This document shows positions 7,044 through 7,685 of a stretch of DNA of 7,685 nucleotides, in pieces. Every line of letters begins with the position of its first letter. The stretch's first letter is position 1. The DNA comes from Lutibacter sp. (lineage in GTDB: Bacteria > Bacteroidota > Bacteroidia > Flavobacteriales > Flavobacteriaceae), in NCBI GenBank assembly GCA_004195315.1, contig SDWL01000092.1:1-7685 (forward strand), written 5' to 3'. The translations under genes were made by a program, and so were the position numbers. Under the pieces are notes generated by a model. It was not told the origin of the DNA. It saw nothing but the letters and a program-made list of their open reading frames with translations, and made no database searches.

Positions 7044-7685
7044 AATATCAATCCCACATTTAAATCTTTTAAACCTAAATCTTCACCATTAAAGTCAACA
7101 TTTTTAAAAATAGAATTTAAACCATAGTAAACATATAAATTCCAAGTACTAAAACCTGTAGCTAATGTCAATCCATATTGAATTTTATTAAATTCTGATA
7201 TATTTTTAGTCTTTAAGTTTTCTACATCGTCCTTATAAATTGTTTTAGCTGAAACTACATATGCAAGTTTTACACCTCCATAAACTCTCCAAAATCTATA
7301 TTTTTGAGGTGTTGAATTCCTCCATCTAATTTCAATTGGAATTTCCACAGCACTAACACCAAATCTATTTGTACTATTATTTTGAGCCGTTTCAAACAAA
7401 GTTACTTGATTAACATTAGAAATTTTTAAATTTTGTATATAAGCATTGTAAGTATAGCCAAAACCAATTCCTAAACCAAAATTTCTATTTTTATTTAAGG
7501 GTATATCCTTAATGAAGCCCAATGAAATACCACCAGAAAATCCATTTTGAGCAATAGTAGAAGGTTTATCTGTTAATATATTATAGGTTAATGATAAATA
7601 TAATTGATCTTCTAAATATTTCAGATCAATTGTATCCTTGTTAACTTGCGCCTCAAGATTTATAAAGACGAAAAAAAAGCAAATT
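7031..7685 (-). CDS. porin-family (PorT-like) outer-membrane beta-barrel protein, 5' partial
   Basis: On the minus strand the frame is open from the window end to the TAG at 7033-7031, giving 217 residues. The TTG at 7522-7520 is an internal leucine codon, because the frame continues 54 codons upstream. The upstream part contains the end of a signal peptide, ICFFFVFINLEA, with a likely cleavage between A and Q (7649/7648), giving a mature protein of about 205 residues. The mature chain begins QVNKDTIDLKYLEDQLYLSL. It then shows strands typical of small Bacteroidota barrels (outer-membrane beta-barrel domain, PF13568-like), including NFGLGIGFGYTYNAYIQNLK, VEIPIEIRWR (local 113-122) and FWRVYGGVKLAYVV. 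The function is unknown. It is convergent with the PAP2-like gene, overlapping it by 13 bp. The final residue is Met (FYIM) rather than the usual terminal Phe. Only a few N-terminal residues and the promoter are missing. Confidence 0.8.
   Translation of the reverse strand, partial: ICFFFVFINLEAQVNKDTIDLKYLEDQLYLSLTYNILTDKPSTIAQNGFSGGISLGFIKDIPLNKNRNFGLGIGFGYTYNAYIQNLKISNVNQVTLFETAQNNSTNRFGVSAVEIPIEIRWRNSTPQKYRFWRVYGGVKLAYVVSAKTIYKDDVENLKTKNISEFNKIQYGLTLATGFSTWNLYVYYGLNSIFKNVDFNGEDLGLKDLNVGLIFYIM

Noticed and set aside
1..7685. Mobile element, CRISPR, toxin-antitoxin, defence or RNA genes
   Set aside because: I saw no transposase, terminal inverted repeats, spaced direct repeats, tRNA/rRNA-like segments or unexplained small ORFs. 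All gaps are under 90 bp.

Overview
The window looks like one end of a contig from a member of the Bacteroidota, most likely the Flavobacteriia. The reasons are very AT-rich DNA, TAnnTTTG-type -7 promoter boxes close upstream of two genes, the lack of strong Shine-Dalgarno sequences, and a set of typical flavobacterial envelope proteins. The genus cannot be read from the sequence. The first 19 bases are not genomic: they are the Tn5/Nextera mosaic-end adapter left by library preparation.

Layout. At 20-924 (+) is the C-terminal 300 residues of an outer-membrane barrel protein, probably of the DUF5686/carboxypeptidase-regulatory-like type, whose 5' part is missing. At 979-3354 (+) is a 791-residue RND/MMPL-type inner-membrane exporter with its own -7 box. 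At 3444-4877 (+) is asnS (asparaginyl-tRNA synthetase), behind a consensus promoter that overlaps a 14-bp-period tandem repeat. A perfect 13-bp hairpin terminator closes asnS. At 4956-6410 (+) is rpoN (sigma-54), followed after 24 bp by a 202-residue polytopic membrane protein (6435-7043, +) with degenerate PAP2-phosphatase motifs; the two probably form an operon. At 7031-7685 (-), convergent with it and overlapping it by 13 bp, is a porin-family outer-membrane beta-barrel protein whose signal peptide is cut by the window end. No intergenic stretch exceeds 90 bp.

How they fit together. The content is mainly core: translation (asnS), transcription (rpoN) and cell envelope (two outer-membrane barrels, an RND exporter and a PAP2-like membrane protein). 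There is no sign of a mobile element, CRISPR array, defence island, prophage or RNA gene. I do not see a new multi-gene system here. The points worth a second look are the adapter artefact, the repeat-built asnS promoter, the asymmetric RND core, the divergent PAP2-like protein next to rpoN, and the tail-to-tail overlap at 7031-7043. At both ends the apparent TTG starts (268 on +, 7522 on -) are wrong, because the reading frames run on to the sequence edges.
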